Shown: positions 25,766 through 33,719 of the stretch, piece by piece | Layout: each line of letters begins with the position of its first letter | How positions within the stretch are numbered: position 1 is the stretch's first letter | From: Paludisphaera mucosa | GTDB lineage: Bacteria > Planctomycetota > Planctomycetia > Isosphaerales > Isosphaeraceae | Length of the DNA: 64,000 nucleotides | Assembly (NCBI RefSeq): GCF_029589435.1 | Contig: NZ_JARRAG010000002.1 | Coordinates: forward strand, 1-64,000 | Direction: 5' to 3' | Made by a program: the position numbers and the translations under genes | Notes under the pieces: generated by a model | Database searches by the model: none | Told to the model about the DNA's origin: nothing | The model's input: only the letters and a program-made list of their open reading frames with translations

Positions 25766-26686
25766 TCAGTACGACGAGGAGTCGATCATCTCGCCATCGG
25801 CCCGGCTGCCGAGCCGGCGGTAGATCTCGGCCTGGACGGATGACTTGATGAACCGCACCGAGCCGTCGCCGAACACGAAGTTGACGCCGCCGGGATGCCG
25901 GCTGGCGAAGCCGCCGACGTATTTGAGGGCCTGGTCGGGCGGCCCGCCGGGGGCCAGCAGGGTGGCGGGATCGACGGGGCCGGCCTCGGTCCAGACCAGC
26001 TGGGTCGAGTTGGCGTTGGGCATCGTCCCCATGTTCCGCAGGCTGGCCCGCGTGCCCGACGCCCAGCCCAGGTCGAGGCCGTCGTTGAGCTTCTCGCCGA
26101 CGAACAGGGTCTGGCTGGTGCCGTCGGGGATCTCCTCGTAGCGGATCACGCTGTTCAGGAAGAGCACGCCACGGTTGTCGGCCGCGATCGGGGCCTCGAC
26201 GTCGTGGTGGACGCCGGCGTAGCTCGTCAGCGGGATCCCCTGGGCGTTCCGCGACTTGCCCGCGTCGGCCGACGGGCAGAGGAACGAATGGACCAGGTTC
26301 CCCCGGGTCGTGAGGTTCGCCTGATCGTAGAGGCTGGCGTTGAAGTTGAAGTGGTTGTAGACGTTCTTCAGCTCCATGTACGGCGTCAGGCGGGCGACCC
26401 AGCCGAAGCCGTAGCCCTTGGCCTGGTCGAGCACGGGGCCCTTGCCCTCGTCGACCACGCCGGGGGGGAGGACCTCGAAGGCCCCCTCGTAATTGTGCAG
26501 GGCCAGGCCGACCTGCATCAGGTTGTTGACGCACGTCACCCGCCGCGCGGCCTCGCGAGCCGACTGGACGGCGGGCAGCAGGAGCGCGACCAGGACGGCG
26601 ATGATCGCGATCACCACCAGCAACTCGATCAGCGTGAAGGCCGGCCGGCGGGACGTGCCGGGGACGGGCGACGGACGCGATGTCAT
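25766..26686 (-). CDS. DUF1559 prepilin-like protein 1
   Basis: A 306-residue DUF1559 protein from ATG 26686; the frame is open upstream but only over the opposite pilin genes. The leader [25 protein letters not shown] is longer than in its paralogues and has Ala rather than Gly before the cleavage site, which prepilin peptidases tolerate poorly. The hydrophobic helix [23 protein letters not shown] and the C-terminal [19 protein letters not shown] are typical. It is the first of three tandem copies, 17 bases after the minor-pilin gene. Confidence 0.93.
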   Translation of the reverse strand: MTSRPSPVPGTSRRPAFTLIELLVVIAIIAVLVALLLPAVQSAREAARRVTCVNNLMQVGLALHNYEGAFEVLPPGVVDEGKGPVLDQAKGYGFGWVARLTPYMELKNVYNHFNFNASLYDQANLTTRGNLVHSFLCPSADAGKSRNAQGIPLTSYAGVHHDVEAPIAADNRGVLFLNSVIRYEEIPDGTSQTLFVGEKLNDGLDLGWASGTRASLRNMGTMPNANSTQLVWTEAGPVDPATLLAPGGPPDQALKYVGGFASRHPGGVNFVFGDGSVRFIKSSVQAEIYRRLGSRADGEMIDSSSY

Positions 26687-26703
26687 GACGGGACTCCTCG
26701 ATA

Positions 26704-27129
26704 TCAGGGCGTGTCGGACAGGACGACTTCCCGGCTCGATCGGACGCGGCGCGGGGGGTCGGGGGGATAGTCGGCCTGGACGCGGACCGTCCGCGCCCCG
26801 CCGCCGGGGGAGGCCGTTTCCACGCGGATCGTCACCAGCGCCGCGGTCCCGGGGCCAGCGCCGGACGCCGCGCCGAGGGCCTCGGCGGGGATCTCCCAGC
26901 GTTCGCCCGTGTATCCGGGCGCGGCCGAGAGCCGGGCGAACGCCCGGTCGAGGCCCGCGTCGGCGAGCAGCTCGGATTGCAGGCTCCGATCGTGGGCGCG
27001 GGCCCGGTCGCGGAAGGTCACGCTCAGCCGCACCAGCGAGGCACCGACGAGCGCGATCACGAAAAGGAGGACCAGCACGGCGACCGAGGTCAGGCCGCGG
27101 CGGCGCGATCGCCTGGGGGGGATTCTCAC
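26704..27129 (-). CDS. Minor pseudopilin-like protein (GspK/PilX-type)
   Basis: A 141-residue protein with an N-terminal basic stretch and one hydrophobic helix ([21 protein letters not shown]), then a short coiled helix ([29 protein letters not shown]) and a beta-rich tail. The position of Glu5 is not kept (GLTSVAVL), as in GspK-type minor pseudopilins, which also start with RRGxxLV-like leaders. It overlaps the preceding GspJ-like gene by 4 bases and lies before the DUF1559 genes. A role in fibre initiation is inferred from place and architecture. Confidence 0.75.
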   Translation of the reverse strand: MRIPPRRSRRRGLTSVAVLVLLFVIALVGASLVRLSVTFRDRARAHDRSLQSELLADAGLDRAFARLSAAPGYTGERWEIPAEALGAASGAGPGTAALVTIRVETASPGGGARTVRVQADYPPDPPRRVRSSREVVLSDTP

Positions 27130-27665
27130 GGCTTGCCTCCTTCCGGCTTCCCGGCCGGCGCGCCCTTGCCCGCGAGAGCCAGGATCTCCACGGGCCGGAC
27201 CGGATCGATCCGGTCCTTCCGGGGCTGGACGTCGACGACGATCGCCGCGAACCGTCGGCCTTCGATCTCGCGGATCTCCAGCCGGGCGGCGACGGCCTGG
27301 GGGATGCGGTACGGCTCTCGCGCCGCATCCTTGCCCCCCTCGACGACGACGCGCGAGACCGCCCCGTCGTCGGCCACGCGGTACTCGACGGCCCGCCCGG
27401 GCCGGGGTTGCAGCTTGAGGGTCCGGCCGTCGAGGGCGACGCCTCGCGCCTCGTGGACGTCGGCCCGGAAGCGCCCCGCCAGGCGGTCGAGCGCCTCGGA
27501 TCGCTCGAACGCGGCCCGGCCGTCGGCCTCCAGCCGCATCGCCAGGCCCAGGAGCATCACGCAGGTCCCGAGCATGAGCGCGACGGCCGTCAGCAGGACC
27601 ATCAGCTCGACCAGCGTCACGCCGCGGCGTCTACTTTGCGACCGTCGATTCGCCGGGGTGCTCAT
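27126..27665 (-). CDS. Minor pseudopilin-like protein (GspJ/PulJ-type)
   Basis: A 179-residue product from ATG 27665. The leader [37 protein letters not shown] has Gly -1 and Glu5. [21 protein letters not shown] after the helix is the region where GspJ-like proteins read LERxLxxDxxxA. The rest is a beta-rich domain ending in a Gly/Lys/Pro tail. It overlaps the GspI-like gene upstream and the GspK-like gene downstream by 4 bases each, so translation is probably coupled. Confidence 0.82.
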   Translation of the reverse strand: MSTPANRRSQSRRRGVTLVELMVLLTAVALMLGTCVMLLGLAMRLEADGRAAFERSEALDRLAGRFRADVHEARGVALDGRTLKLQPRPGRAVEYRVADDGAVSRVVVEGGKDAAREPYRIPQAVAARLEIREIEGRRFAAIVVDVQPRKDRIDPVRPVEILALAGKGAPAGKPEGGKP

Positions 27666-28090
27666 GACTTCTCCTTCCGGCGGTGGACCCAGGTCGTCAG
27701 CCGCACCGGGGCGTCCCAGCCGCCGCTTCGATTGCGCCAACGGAGTTGCAGGCCGATCCGCTTCGAACCCGCGCCGCCGGCGGGGTCGTCGGCGACGACG
27801 TCCGCCTTCAACTCGGCCCCCGGCAGCGCGCGGGCCGCTTCCGGGGCCAGCGCCAGCCCCGGGACGGGGCCGGTCGCCAGGGCGTCGAAGGGACGCGCCG
27901 ACAGCCGCTCCATGACGTTGGCGGCCTCGGCCGTCGCGCACCGGCGGCGGTCCCAGGCCCGTCGCTCGGAGGCGACGGAGGCGACCACCTTGGTGATCAG
28001 CGTCATGGCGATCATCAGCATCAGGGCCGACATCGCCGTCTCGATCAGCAACGACCCGCGTCGCGCGGATCGCCTTCGTGCCGCGATCAT
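27662..28090 (-). CDS. Minor pseudopilin-like protein (GspI-type)
   Basis: A 142-residue protein from ATG 28090. MIAARRRSARRG|SLLIETAMSALMLMIAMTLI has a Gly -1 and a Glu5 prepilin site. VVASVASERRAWDRRRCATAEAANVMERL follows, resembling the GspI helix (ARxxQ...A...A..L). The frame continues upstream, but only antisense to pilus genes. It overlaps the preceding GspF gene by ATGA. A minor pseudopilin role is inferred from size, site and order I-J-K. Confidence 0.8.
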   Translation of the reverse strand: MIAARRRSARRGSLLIETAMSALMLMIAMTLITKVVASVASERRAWDRRRCATAEAANVMERLSARPFDALATGPVPGLALAPEAARALPGAELKADVVADDPAGGAGSKRIGLQLRWRNRSGGWDAPVRLTTWVHRRKEKS

Positions 28091-29304
28091 CCCGCAAGCC
28101 TCCCGATCAGCTCGACCAACGGAGCGAAGAAACCGACCGCCAGGAACATGACGAGCGCCCCGAGCGACAGGATCACGAACGGCCAGATGGCCTGGGCCAG
28201 CAGCGACATCCGCAGGGCCGTGCGACGATCGGCCGCGTCGGCCAGGTCGTTCATCGCCCAGGGGAGGTTGCCGACGGCCGCGGCGGTGTTCAACACCTCG
28301 TGATCGGTCGCGCGGATCAACCCCTGCCGCGCCAGGGCCTCGCGCCAGTCGACGCCGCGCCGCACCTCGTCCTCGGCCGCCGCGATCCGCCGTCGGACCC
28401 AGCGCGTTGGGTAGCGGCTCGCCAGCGTGTGCAGGCCGTCCTCGATGGGCCGCTTGGACTCGGCGGTCATCGCCAGCGAACGCAGGATCAGCGCCGCGTG
28501 CCGCCGCCGGAAGAGGCGGCCGATCAGCGGGAAGTCGAAGCCCGCCCCTCCGGTCAGGGCTCGGGGGATGATGAACAGGAGGCCGAGGGTCAGGAGCGGG
28601 AGCCAGATCGGCACGAGGAGCTGCGAGGTCGCGAAGTGCGCGCCGGAGAGCATGATCTTGGTCGACGTCGGCAGGGCCACTCCGAAGTCCAGGAAGATCG
28701 CCTCGAACTTGGGCACGATGAAGTAGAGCAGGAATCCCGTGATCACCTGCGTGATCAAGAGGAGGATCAGCAGGTAGCTCGCCTGCGAGGCGAGGGTCGC
28801 TCCCACGGCCGAGCGGCTCGACTGGATCGCGGCCGCCCTCCGCAGGGTCGGCCCCAGGCGACCGCTCTCCTCGCCCATCTCCACCAGCATCGCCGAGTCG
28901 GCCGACGCCAGGCCCCGCACGTCCCGCAGGGCGAAGGAGAGGCTGGCCCCCTGGTCCAGGAGCGCGGCGAGCCTCAGCACGCGGCGGCGGAACCAGCCGC
29001 GGTACTGGTTCGCGAACGCCTCCACGGTCGTCGCCAGCGGCATGCGGTGCTCGGCGGCGATCGCCAGCATCCAGAGCAGCGCGTGCTGCTGGCTGGCGTG
29101 GCCGCGGATCGCCATGAACACCCAGCCCACGATCAGGGTGACGAGCAGGAGGATGAGCAGGACGACGGCCCAGCCGCCGATGGCGGTGTAGGCCCATAAG
29201 AAGACCGCCACGTTCAGGACCAGCACGAGCATGTGCCAGAGCCGCCACGGCTCGGCCGCGGAGTAAGTCGCGCGCGCCTCGTTCGCCCCCGGCCCCTGGC
29301 TCAT
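28087..29304 (-). CDS. gspF: GspF/PilC-type inner-membrane platform protein, copy 3
   Basis: A 405-residue inner-membrane protein of the type II secretion F family. N-terminal hydrophobic segments (VLVLNVAVFLWAYTAIGGWAVVLLILLLVTLIVG) are extra compared with its paralogues. Two GspF repeats follow (EAFANQYRGWFRRRVLRLAA..., and LRSLAMTAESKRPIEDGLHTL...). The central hydrophobic part includes VPKFEAIFLDFGVALPTSTK, nearly identical to the same part of copy 2. The last helix is WPFVILSLGALVMFLAVGFF. F proteins anchor the ATPase and turn pilin loading at the membrane. It is 1 base from the small membrane-protein gene and overlaps the GspI-like gene. Confidence 0.9.
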   Translation of the reverse strand: MSQGPGANEARATYSAAEPWRLWHMLVLVLNVAVFLWAYTAIGGWAVVLLILLLVTLIVGWVFMAIRGHASQQHALLWMLAIAAEHRMPLATTVEAFANQYRGWFRRRVLRLAALLDQGASLSFALRDVRGLASADSAMLVEMGEESGRLGPTLRRAAAIQSSRSAVGATLASQASYLLILLLITQVITGFLLYFIVPKFEAIFLDFGVALPTSTKIMLSGAHFATSQLLVPIWLPLLTLGLLFIIPRALTGGAGFDFPLIGRLFRRRHAALILRSLAMTAESKRPIEDGLHTLASRYPTRWVRRRIAAAEDEVRRGVDWREALARQGLIRATDHEVLNTAAAVGNLPWAMNDLADAADRRTALRMSLLAQAIWPFVILSLGALVMFLAVGFFAPLVELIGRLAG

Positions 29305-29305
29305 G

Positions 29306-29551
29306 TCAACGTCTCCGCTGCTCGGCGACCAGGCCGGTGACCGTCCCCAGGGCCACGAGGCCGACGGCCAGCCCGGCCGCCGCCAGGACGCCGATCAGCA
29401 ACTCGACCCGCGTCGCCTCCATCCGCACGAGGCCGCCGATCGCCGCGATGAGGACGGCGGGCCCGGCCGCATAGCACATCGCCTGGGCGGCCCGCACCGC
29501 CGAGGCGTCGTCGCACAACCGCAGGGCGGCTAGCCTGGTCATCGTCTTCAT
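29306..29551 (-). CDS. Small membrane protein of the pseudopilus operon
   Basis: An 81-residue protein with two hydrophobic helices (AMCYAAGPAVLIAAIGGLV about 26-43, VELLIGVLAAAGLAVGLVALGTVTGLV about 48-74) and a C-terminal EQRRR. No family recognised. It lies between two gspF genes, 34 bases after one and 1 base before the next, in the same direction. It is probably a real operon member and an inner-membrane accessory, but no function can be claimed. Confidence 0.7.
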   Translation of the reverse strand: MKTMTRLAALRLCDDASAVRAAQAMCYAAGPAVLIAAIGGLVRMEATRVELLIGVLAAAGLAVGLVALGTVTGLVAEQRRR

Positions 29552-29585
29552 GGATCCTGGTCTCCTTGTCTGAAGGGTCTTCGAT

Positions 29586-30815
29586 TCAGCCCGAAAGCTT
29601 CGAGATGAGCGTGATCAGGGGCAGGAACATTCCGATGACGACGATGAAGACGCCCGCGACGACGCCGACCGTGGCCAGGAAGGCCACGACGCCGCCGCCG
29701 AACGACGCCTCGGCCCGGGAGCGGGACTGGAAGGTCTCGCCGGCCATGTGCAGCACCTCGGCGATCGCCGAGCGGCCCTCCGCCCACCGCAGAAGCCTGG
29801 GGAGCCCCTCGGGCATCGACCGGCGGATCGCCCGCGAGCCCGCCTCGACCTCCAGCAGGTCTCCCAGCGGCGGGGCCTCGGCGGGGCCGAAGTCCTTGTC
29901 GGCGGGGGCCCCGCTCACGTCGTCCCACTGGGGCTTGGGGCGGGCCAGGTGGTCGAACGGGCCCGTCGGGGCCGGGACGGCCCCCCCCTGCATGGCGGCG
30001 GAGAGCGAGGCGCCCTGCTCGACGCTCCGCGCCATGGCGCGGCAGGCGAGGTCGACGTCGTTGTTCTCGACCCCCGAGCCGGTCAGCCGGAGCGCCTCGG
30101 GGAGCGGCAGGTCGGCTTCCAGGAGCATGGCCAGCAGGTGGCAGAACTCCGCCCACGACGTGAACCGCCAGAGCGGCCCGAAGATCGGCAGCCGGCCGAG
30201 CAGGCTGTTGCGGCTCGCACGCGGCAAGATCAGGCCGACGAACGCCCAGCCGGCGACGATCGCCAGGACGGCCGCCAGCACGGCCGGCCAGAGCAGGCGG
30301 ACCGCGTGCGAAACCTGCAGCATGAACCGCGTCAGCGTGGGCAGCGGCACGCCGAAATCGAGGAAGATCGCCTCGAACTTCCCCACGATGAGCAGGTCGA
30401 CCAGCACGAACAGCACGCCGGCCAGGCTGATGGCCAGCAACGGGTAGGCCATGCCGATCCAGAAGCTCCGCTTGAGGTCGGCGCCGACGCTCGCGACGGC
30501 CGAGAACCGGCCGAGGACGTCGCCCAAGTTGCCCGTGCGGAGCCCCGCTCGGATCAGCCCGCGGAGGTGGGGCGGGATCCGGCTCGCCTCGTCATCCACC
30601 GCCGCTTCCAGGGGGACGCCGCGCTCGATCGAGTCGGCCAGCCCCCGCAGCGTGTCGCGGAACGCGCCGCGCGGCGATTCCTCGGCCAGCGCCCGCAGGC
30701 CCGGCCCCAGCGGCAAGCCCGCCTCGGCGACCCCGGCGACGTGCTCCGACAGCCGGTTCGCCTCGCCGGGGGTCAGGCCCCCGCCCCCCCCGTGATTCTC
30801 GCGCGACTCGATCAT
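29586..30815 (-). CDS. gspF: GspF/PilC-type inner-membrane platform protein, copy 2
   Basis: A 409-residue T2SS F-family protein. The first F repeat covers about 15-130 (LSEHVAGVAEAGLPLGPGL, IRAGLRTGNLGDVLGRFS). Membrane helices are about 135-160 and 185-215, with VGKFEAIFLDFGVPLPTLTR between. The second repeat (FCHLLAMLLEADLPLPEAL) is interrupted by a Pro/Asp-rich insert of about 50 residues near 285-335. A final helix GGGVVAFLATVGVVAGVFIVVIGMF closes the chain. The insert is unusual for the family and may be a partner-binding loop. Confidence 0.9.
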   Translation of the reverse strand: MIESRENHGGGGGLTPGEANRLSEHVAGVAEAGLPLGPGLRALAEESPRGAFRDTLRGLADSIERGVPLEAAVDDEASRIPPHLRGLIRAGLRTGNLGDVLGRFSAVASVGADLKRSFWIGMAYPLLAISLAGVLFVLVDLLIVGKFEAIFLDFGVPLPTLTRFMLQVSHAVRLLWPAVLAAVLAIVAGWAFVGLILPRASRNSLLGRLPIFGPLWRFTSWAEFCHLLAMLLEADLPLPEALRLTGSGVENNDVDLACRAMARSVEQGASLSAAMQGGAVPAPTGPFDHLARPKPQWDDVSGAPADKDFGPAEAPPLGDLLEVEAGSRAIRRSMPEGLPRLLRWAEGRSAIAEVLHMAGETFQSRSRAEASFGGGVVAFLATVGVVAGVFIVVIGMFLPLITLISKLSG

Positions 30816-30882
30816 GACGGACGCGGCCTCGACTACAAGTCGGATTCGAAGATTCGGGGATGCACGACGTCGGGACGACGCC

Positions 30883-31965
30883 TCAGGGGCCGGCCAGCTC
30901 GTTGAGCATCCCCGACAGGGGCAGGAAGAGGGTCAGGGCGTAGAGCAAGGTCGCCGACGTGCCCACCAGGATGATCACGAGCGCCGGCAGCAGGACCCGC
31001 ATCTTCTCGGCCGTGAGCGCGGCGCGGGTGCGGTACATCGGCGCGAGGTTGCGCAGGGCCCGGACCATCGAGCCCTCCGACCGGCCGTGCGCCAGCACCC
31101 AGCGGAGCATCGGCGAGAAGGACCGGAACGCCCCGCCGGCGACGGCCTCCTGGGCCGAACGCCCCCGCTCCAGGTCACCGGCGATCGCGCGGGCCTCGGC
31201 GATCAGGGCGGCGTTCCCCGTCGCCTCGGCGGCGAGCGTCACGGCCTTCGGGTAGGCGATCTGGTTCTCCAGCAAGAGGGCCAGCAGCTCGGCGAAGCCC
31301 GCCGACTGGTAGTCCCTCACCAGCGACCGCATCCAGGGGAAGAGGCCCAGGAACGTCCACGAGCCGGCGTCGAACCGCGAGGCCCGCCCCGATCGCACCC
31401 AGGCCACGGCGATCGCCGCCAGGGCGATCGGCCAGATCGGCCACCAGAGCCAGGCGGTCCGGCCCAGCCACACGACGACGTCGAGGGCCCGCGTCGCCGG
31501 CAGCCCGAGCGACGTGAACGCGGCCCCGAAACGCGGCGCCACCACGACCACGATGCCGACGAAGAGGATGTAGGCCAGGGTCGCGACGACCAGGGGGTAC
31601 CAGAGCGCCAGCCCCACCGCGTCGCGGGCGTCGGCGAACCCGCGCAGGTAGCGAGTCATCCCTTCGAGGGCCGCCGAAACGTTCCCGGTCCGGGCGCCGG
31701 CCTCGACCACCGCGCGGTACAGCGGGGGGATCGTCGCCTTCTCGGCGTCGAGCGCCTCGACGAGGCTCTCGCCCCGCTTCATCCGCTCGGAGAGCGTCGC
31801 GGCGATGCGGCCCAGGTTGCCGGGCAGCTCCGCACCCGACCGCCCCAGGCCCGCCTCCAGCGGCGAGCCGGCCCTCACCAGGGCCGCGATCTCCTCGTTG
31901 AGCGCGACCAGCTCCTCGACCGACACCGGCCGGACGCCCCCGCCCTCCGAACCCGTGCTCGCCAT
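30883..31965 (-). CDS. gspF: GspF/PilC-type inner-membrane platform protein, copy 1
   Basis: A 360-residue T2SS F-family protein from ATG 31965 (an upstream in-frame ATG would add 24 residues across the inverted repeat and is less likely). The first repeat has LNEEIAALVRAGSPLEAGL and YRAVVEAGARTGNVSAAL; the second has FAELLALLLENQIAYPKAVT. Helices: LWYPLVVATLAYILFVGIVVVV, AWLWWPIWPIALAAIAVAW, ALVIILVGTSATLLYALTLFL. It follows gspE by 136 bases that contain a paired 12-base inverted repeat. It is the most distant of the three F paralogues. Confidence 0.9.
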   Translation of the reverse strand: MASTGSEGGGVRPVSVEELVALNEEIAALVRAGSPLEAGLGRSGAELPGNLGRIAATLSERMKRGESLVEALDAEKATIPPLYRAVVEAGARTGNVSAALEGMTRYLRGFADARDAVGLALWYPLVVATLAYILFVGIVVVVAPRFGAAFTSLGLPATRALDVVVWLGRTAWLWWPIWPIALAAIAVAWVRSGRASRFDAGSWTFLGLFPWMRSLVRDYQSAGFAELLALLLENQIAYPKAVTLAAEATGNAALIAEARAIAGDLERGRSAQEAVAGGAFRSFSPMLRWVLAHGRSEGSMVRALRNLAPMYRTRAALTAEKMRVLLPALVIILVGTSATLLYALTLFLPLSGMLNELAGP

Positions 31966-31988
31966 CGGACCCCGCCCTCCGCGGCCTA

Positions 31989-32026
31989 TGACAACTGTGA
32001 CAGAATCAGGTCTATCACAATTGTCA
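31989..32026. promoter_or_regulatory. Inverted pair of 12-base repeats between gspE and gspF
   Basis: TGACAACTGTGA (31989-32000) and TCACAATTGTCA (32015-32026) are inverted copies with one mismatch, 14 bases apart, 24 bases upstream of the first gspF start. This could be a two-site operator or a hairpin that attenuates transcription between gspE and the gspF genes. Confidence 0.55.
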
Positions 32027-32100
32027 CAGGGCGTCAAGCGGCCCGCCCGCGATTCCTTACATTTGTCGGATGCCAGCCGGTCGGGATGGGATTCCGGGGC

Positions 32101-33303
32101 TCAGCGGTCGGTCATGCCGAGCACGCGGCGGACCTCGGCGGGGGACGTGCGGCCTTCTTCGACGGCGGCCCGGGCGCGGGCCCAGCGGGTGGTCATGCCG
32201 GACTCCACGGCGATCGTTTCCAGGCGGCGGACGTCGGCGCGGGCGAGGACGGCGCGGCCGAGTTCGTCGTCTAGGGGCGGGAGCATCTCGGCGAGCACGA
32301 TCCGACCGGCAAATCCCGAACCGCCGCACTGCGGGCATCCCCGAGCCGTGCGGGCCGAATGAACGGCCAGGCCCAGGAACCCGGCCGGGTCGTCGACCGC
32401 GACCGAGCAGGCCGGGCAGAGCTTCCGGACCAGCCGCAGCGCGATCACGGCGCGGAGGCCGCTGCGGATCGCGTAGGGCTCGATGCCCATGTCGAGCAGG
32501 CGGCCGACGACCTCGCAGGCGCTGCCGGCGTGGAAAGTCGTCAGGGTCAGGTGGCCGGTCAGGGCGGCTTGCAGCGTCGTCTCGGCGGTCGCGCGGTCGC
32601 GGATCTCGCCGACGGCGACGACCTCGGGGTCTTGCCGCAGCAGGGCGCGGAGGCCCGCTTCGAGGGTCAGGCCGGCCGCGACGTCGACCTGCGACTGCGA
32701 GACGCCATCGAGCGCCGCCTCGATCGGATCCTCGAGCGTCGCCAGGCTGCGCCGGCCCTCGGTGCGGCGGGCCAGCTCGCGGAGGCAGGCGTAGATCGTG
32801 GTGGTCTTGCCGCTGCCCGCCGGGCCGGCCAGGACGATCGCCCCGGTCGTCTCGTCGAGCAGCCCCGACAGCGCGACGCGGACCTCCTCGGGGAGTCCCA
32901 GGTCGTCCGGGACGAGGAAGCGGCCCGGCCCGGCGAAGAGGCGGACCACGGCCTTCTCGCCATGGAGCGTGGGGAACGTCGAGAGTCGCATCTCGACCTT
33001 GCCGGGCTCGCGGCGGATCCGGCCCTCCTGGGGGGAGTCGGTCTTGTAGGTCAGCAGCTCGGCCAGCACCTTGAGCCGGGCGACGACGTTCGGAGCGCCC
33101 CGCCGCGGCAGGGTCGCGACCGGATGGAGGACGCCGTCGACCCGCCAGCGGACGTCCAACCCGTCCTCGATCGGATGGACGTGGACGTCGCTCGCGCCCG
33201 CGGCGACGGCCGCGGCGAGCAGGGCGTCGACGACCGAGGAGGCGTACTGGGGATTGTTCGGATCCAGCGCCTTCAGGCTGTCGGACAGGGGCGTCGCGGC
33301 CAT
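32101..33303 (-). CDS. gspE: GspE/PulE-type secretion or pilus ATPase
   Basis: A 400-residue cytosolic ATPase that powers pseudopilus assembly. ASDVHVHPIEDGLDVRWRVDGVL (38-60) is the N2 domain. Walker A GPAGSGKTT is at 160-168, the Asp box near LATLEDPIE, Walker B-type DPEVVAVGEIRD at 225-236, and His box LTGHLTLTTFHAG at 248-260. Zinc ligands are C296/C299 and C323/C326 in the CM domain. It lacks the N1 domain of longer GspE proteins (about 500 residues). It is 6 bases after a small zinc-ribbon gene. Confidence 0.95.
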   Translation of the reverse strand: MAATPLSDSLKALDPNNPQYASSVVDALLAAAVAAGASDVHVHPIEDGLDVRWRVDGVLHPVATLPRRGAPNVVARLKVLAELLTYKTDSPQEGRIRREPGKVEMRLSTFPTLHGEKAVVRLFAGPGRFLVPDDLGLPEEVRVALSGLLDETTGAIVLAGPAGSGKTTTIYACLRELARRTEGRRSLATLEDPIEAALDGVSQSQVDVAAGLTLEAGLRALLRQDPEVVAVGEIRDRATAETTLQAALTGHLTLTTFHAGSACEVVGRLLDMGIEPYAIRSGLRAVIALRLVRKLCPACSVAVDDPAGFLGLAVHSARTARGCPQCGGSGFAGRIVLAEMLPPLDDELGRAVLARADVRRLETIAVESGMTTRWARARAAVEEGRTSPAEVRRVLGMTDR

Positions 33304-33309
33304 GTCAGT

Positions 33310-33482
33310 TCACCCCCGTCCGCCCTCGCAGCAGGTCTCGCAGATGGTATGGCAGCGCGAGCAGATCAGCTCCCCTTGCGCTCGACGAGCTTCCCCCCGC
33401 ACGCCGGGCAGGCGGGCCGGCAGGCGCCCGCATCCGCCGGGGGCGGCGGCGAGGAAGGTCGTTCAAGCGGAGGCTCGGCCAT
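33310..33482 (-). pseudogene. Small zinc-ribbon protein, one-base frameshift
   Basis: From ATG 33482 the frame gives MAEPPLERPSSPPPPADAGA and CRPACPACGGKLVERKGS, then a stop at 33366. Adding one G in the GGGG run (33372-33375 on the plus strand as CCCC) gives ...KLVERKGELICSRCHTICETCCEGGRG with a stop at 33310. Three CxxC pairs and a final CCEGGRG look like a small planctomycete zinc-ribbon protein. It stands immediately before gspE. Function unknown. The slip may be a sequencing error in a homopolymer rather than a mutation. Confidence 0.6.
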
Positions 33483-33507
33483 GGGAAGCCCCTTTTCTAA
33501 TCTCAAC

Positions 33508-33709
33508 GGCCTTCCCCCCTCGCGGGGGAAGGTGGCCGAAGGGCCGGATGAGGGGGAAGACGCGTCAGGAAGCTGTCACACTTGAATGTGAATGTCTTTG
33601 CGTTCTTCCCCCGAAGAACTCAGCCGACTCGAATTCCACAGGTTTTCATGCGCGTCTCCCCCTCATCCGGCCCTTCGGGCCTCCTTCCCCCGCGAGGGGG
33701 GGAAGGCCG
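33508..33709. repeat. Palindromic intergenic repeat, copy 2
   Basis: The left arm 33508-33558 (GGCCTTCCCCCCTCGCG..., small GGCC-GAA-GGGCC hairpin, GGATGAGGGGGA) and right arm 33656-33709 (TCCCCCTCATCC, GGCCC-TTC-GGGCC, CCTTCCCCCGCGAGG) match copy 1 at 3601-3774. The interior differs and contains its own hairpin GTTCTTC-CCCC-GAAGAAC (33602-33619). No terminal ACTGAGAGACTG repeat is present here, so the palindromic unit is independent of the MITE that carries copy 1. It lies between the pseudopilus operon and the PVC dehydrogenase gene. Confidence 0.8.
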
Positions 33710-33719
33710 TTATGGGAGG

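Noticed and set aside
27662-29248. 528-codon minus-strand frame ending with the GspI-like gene
   Set aside because: Only the last 142 codons from 28090 have a prepilin site; the rest is out of frame with gspF.
33602-33619. Hairpin GTTCTTC-CCCC-GAAGAAC as a terminator for the PVC dehydrogenase operon
   Set aside because: It is inside the palindromic repeat, has no T-run and is on the wrong side of the zinc-ribbon gene start; more likely part of the repeat.
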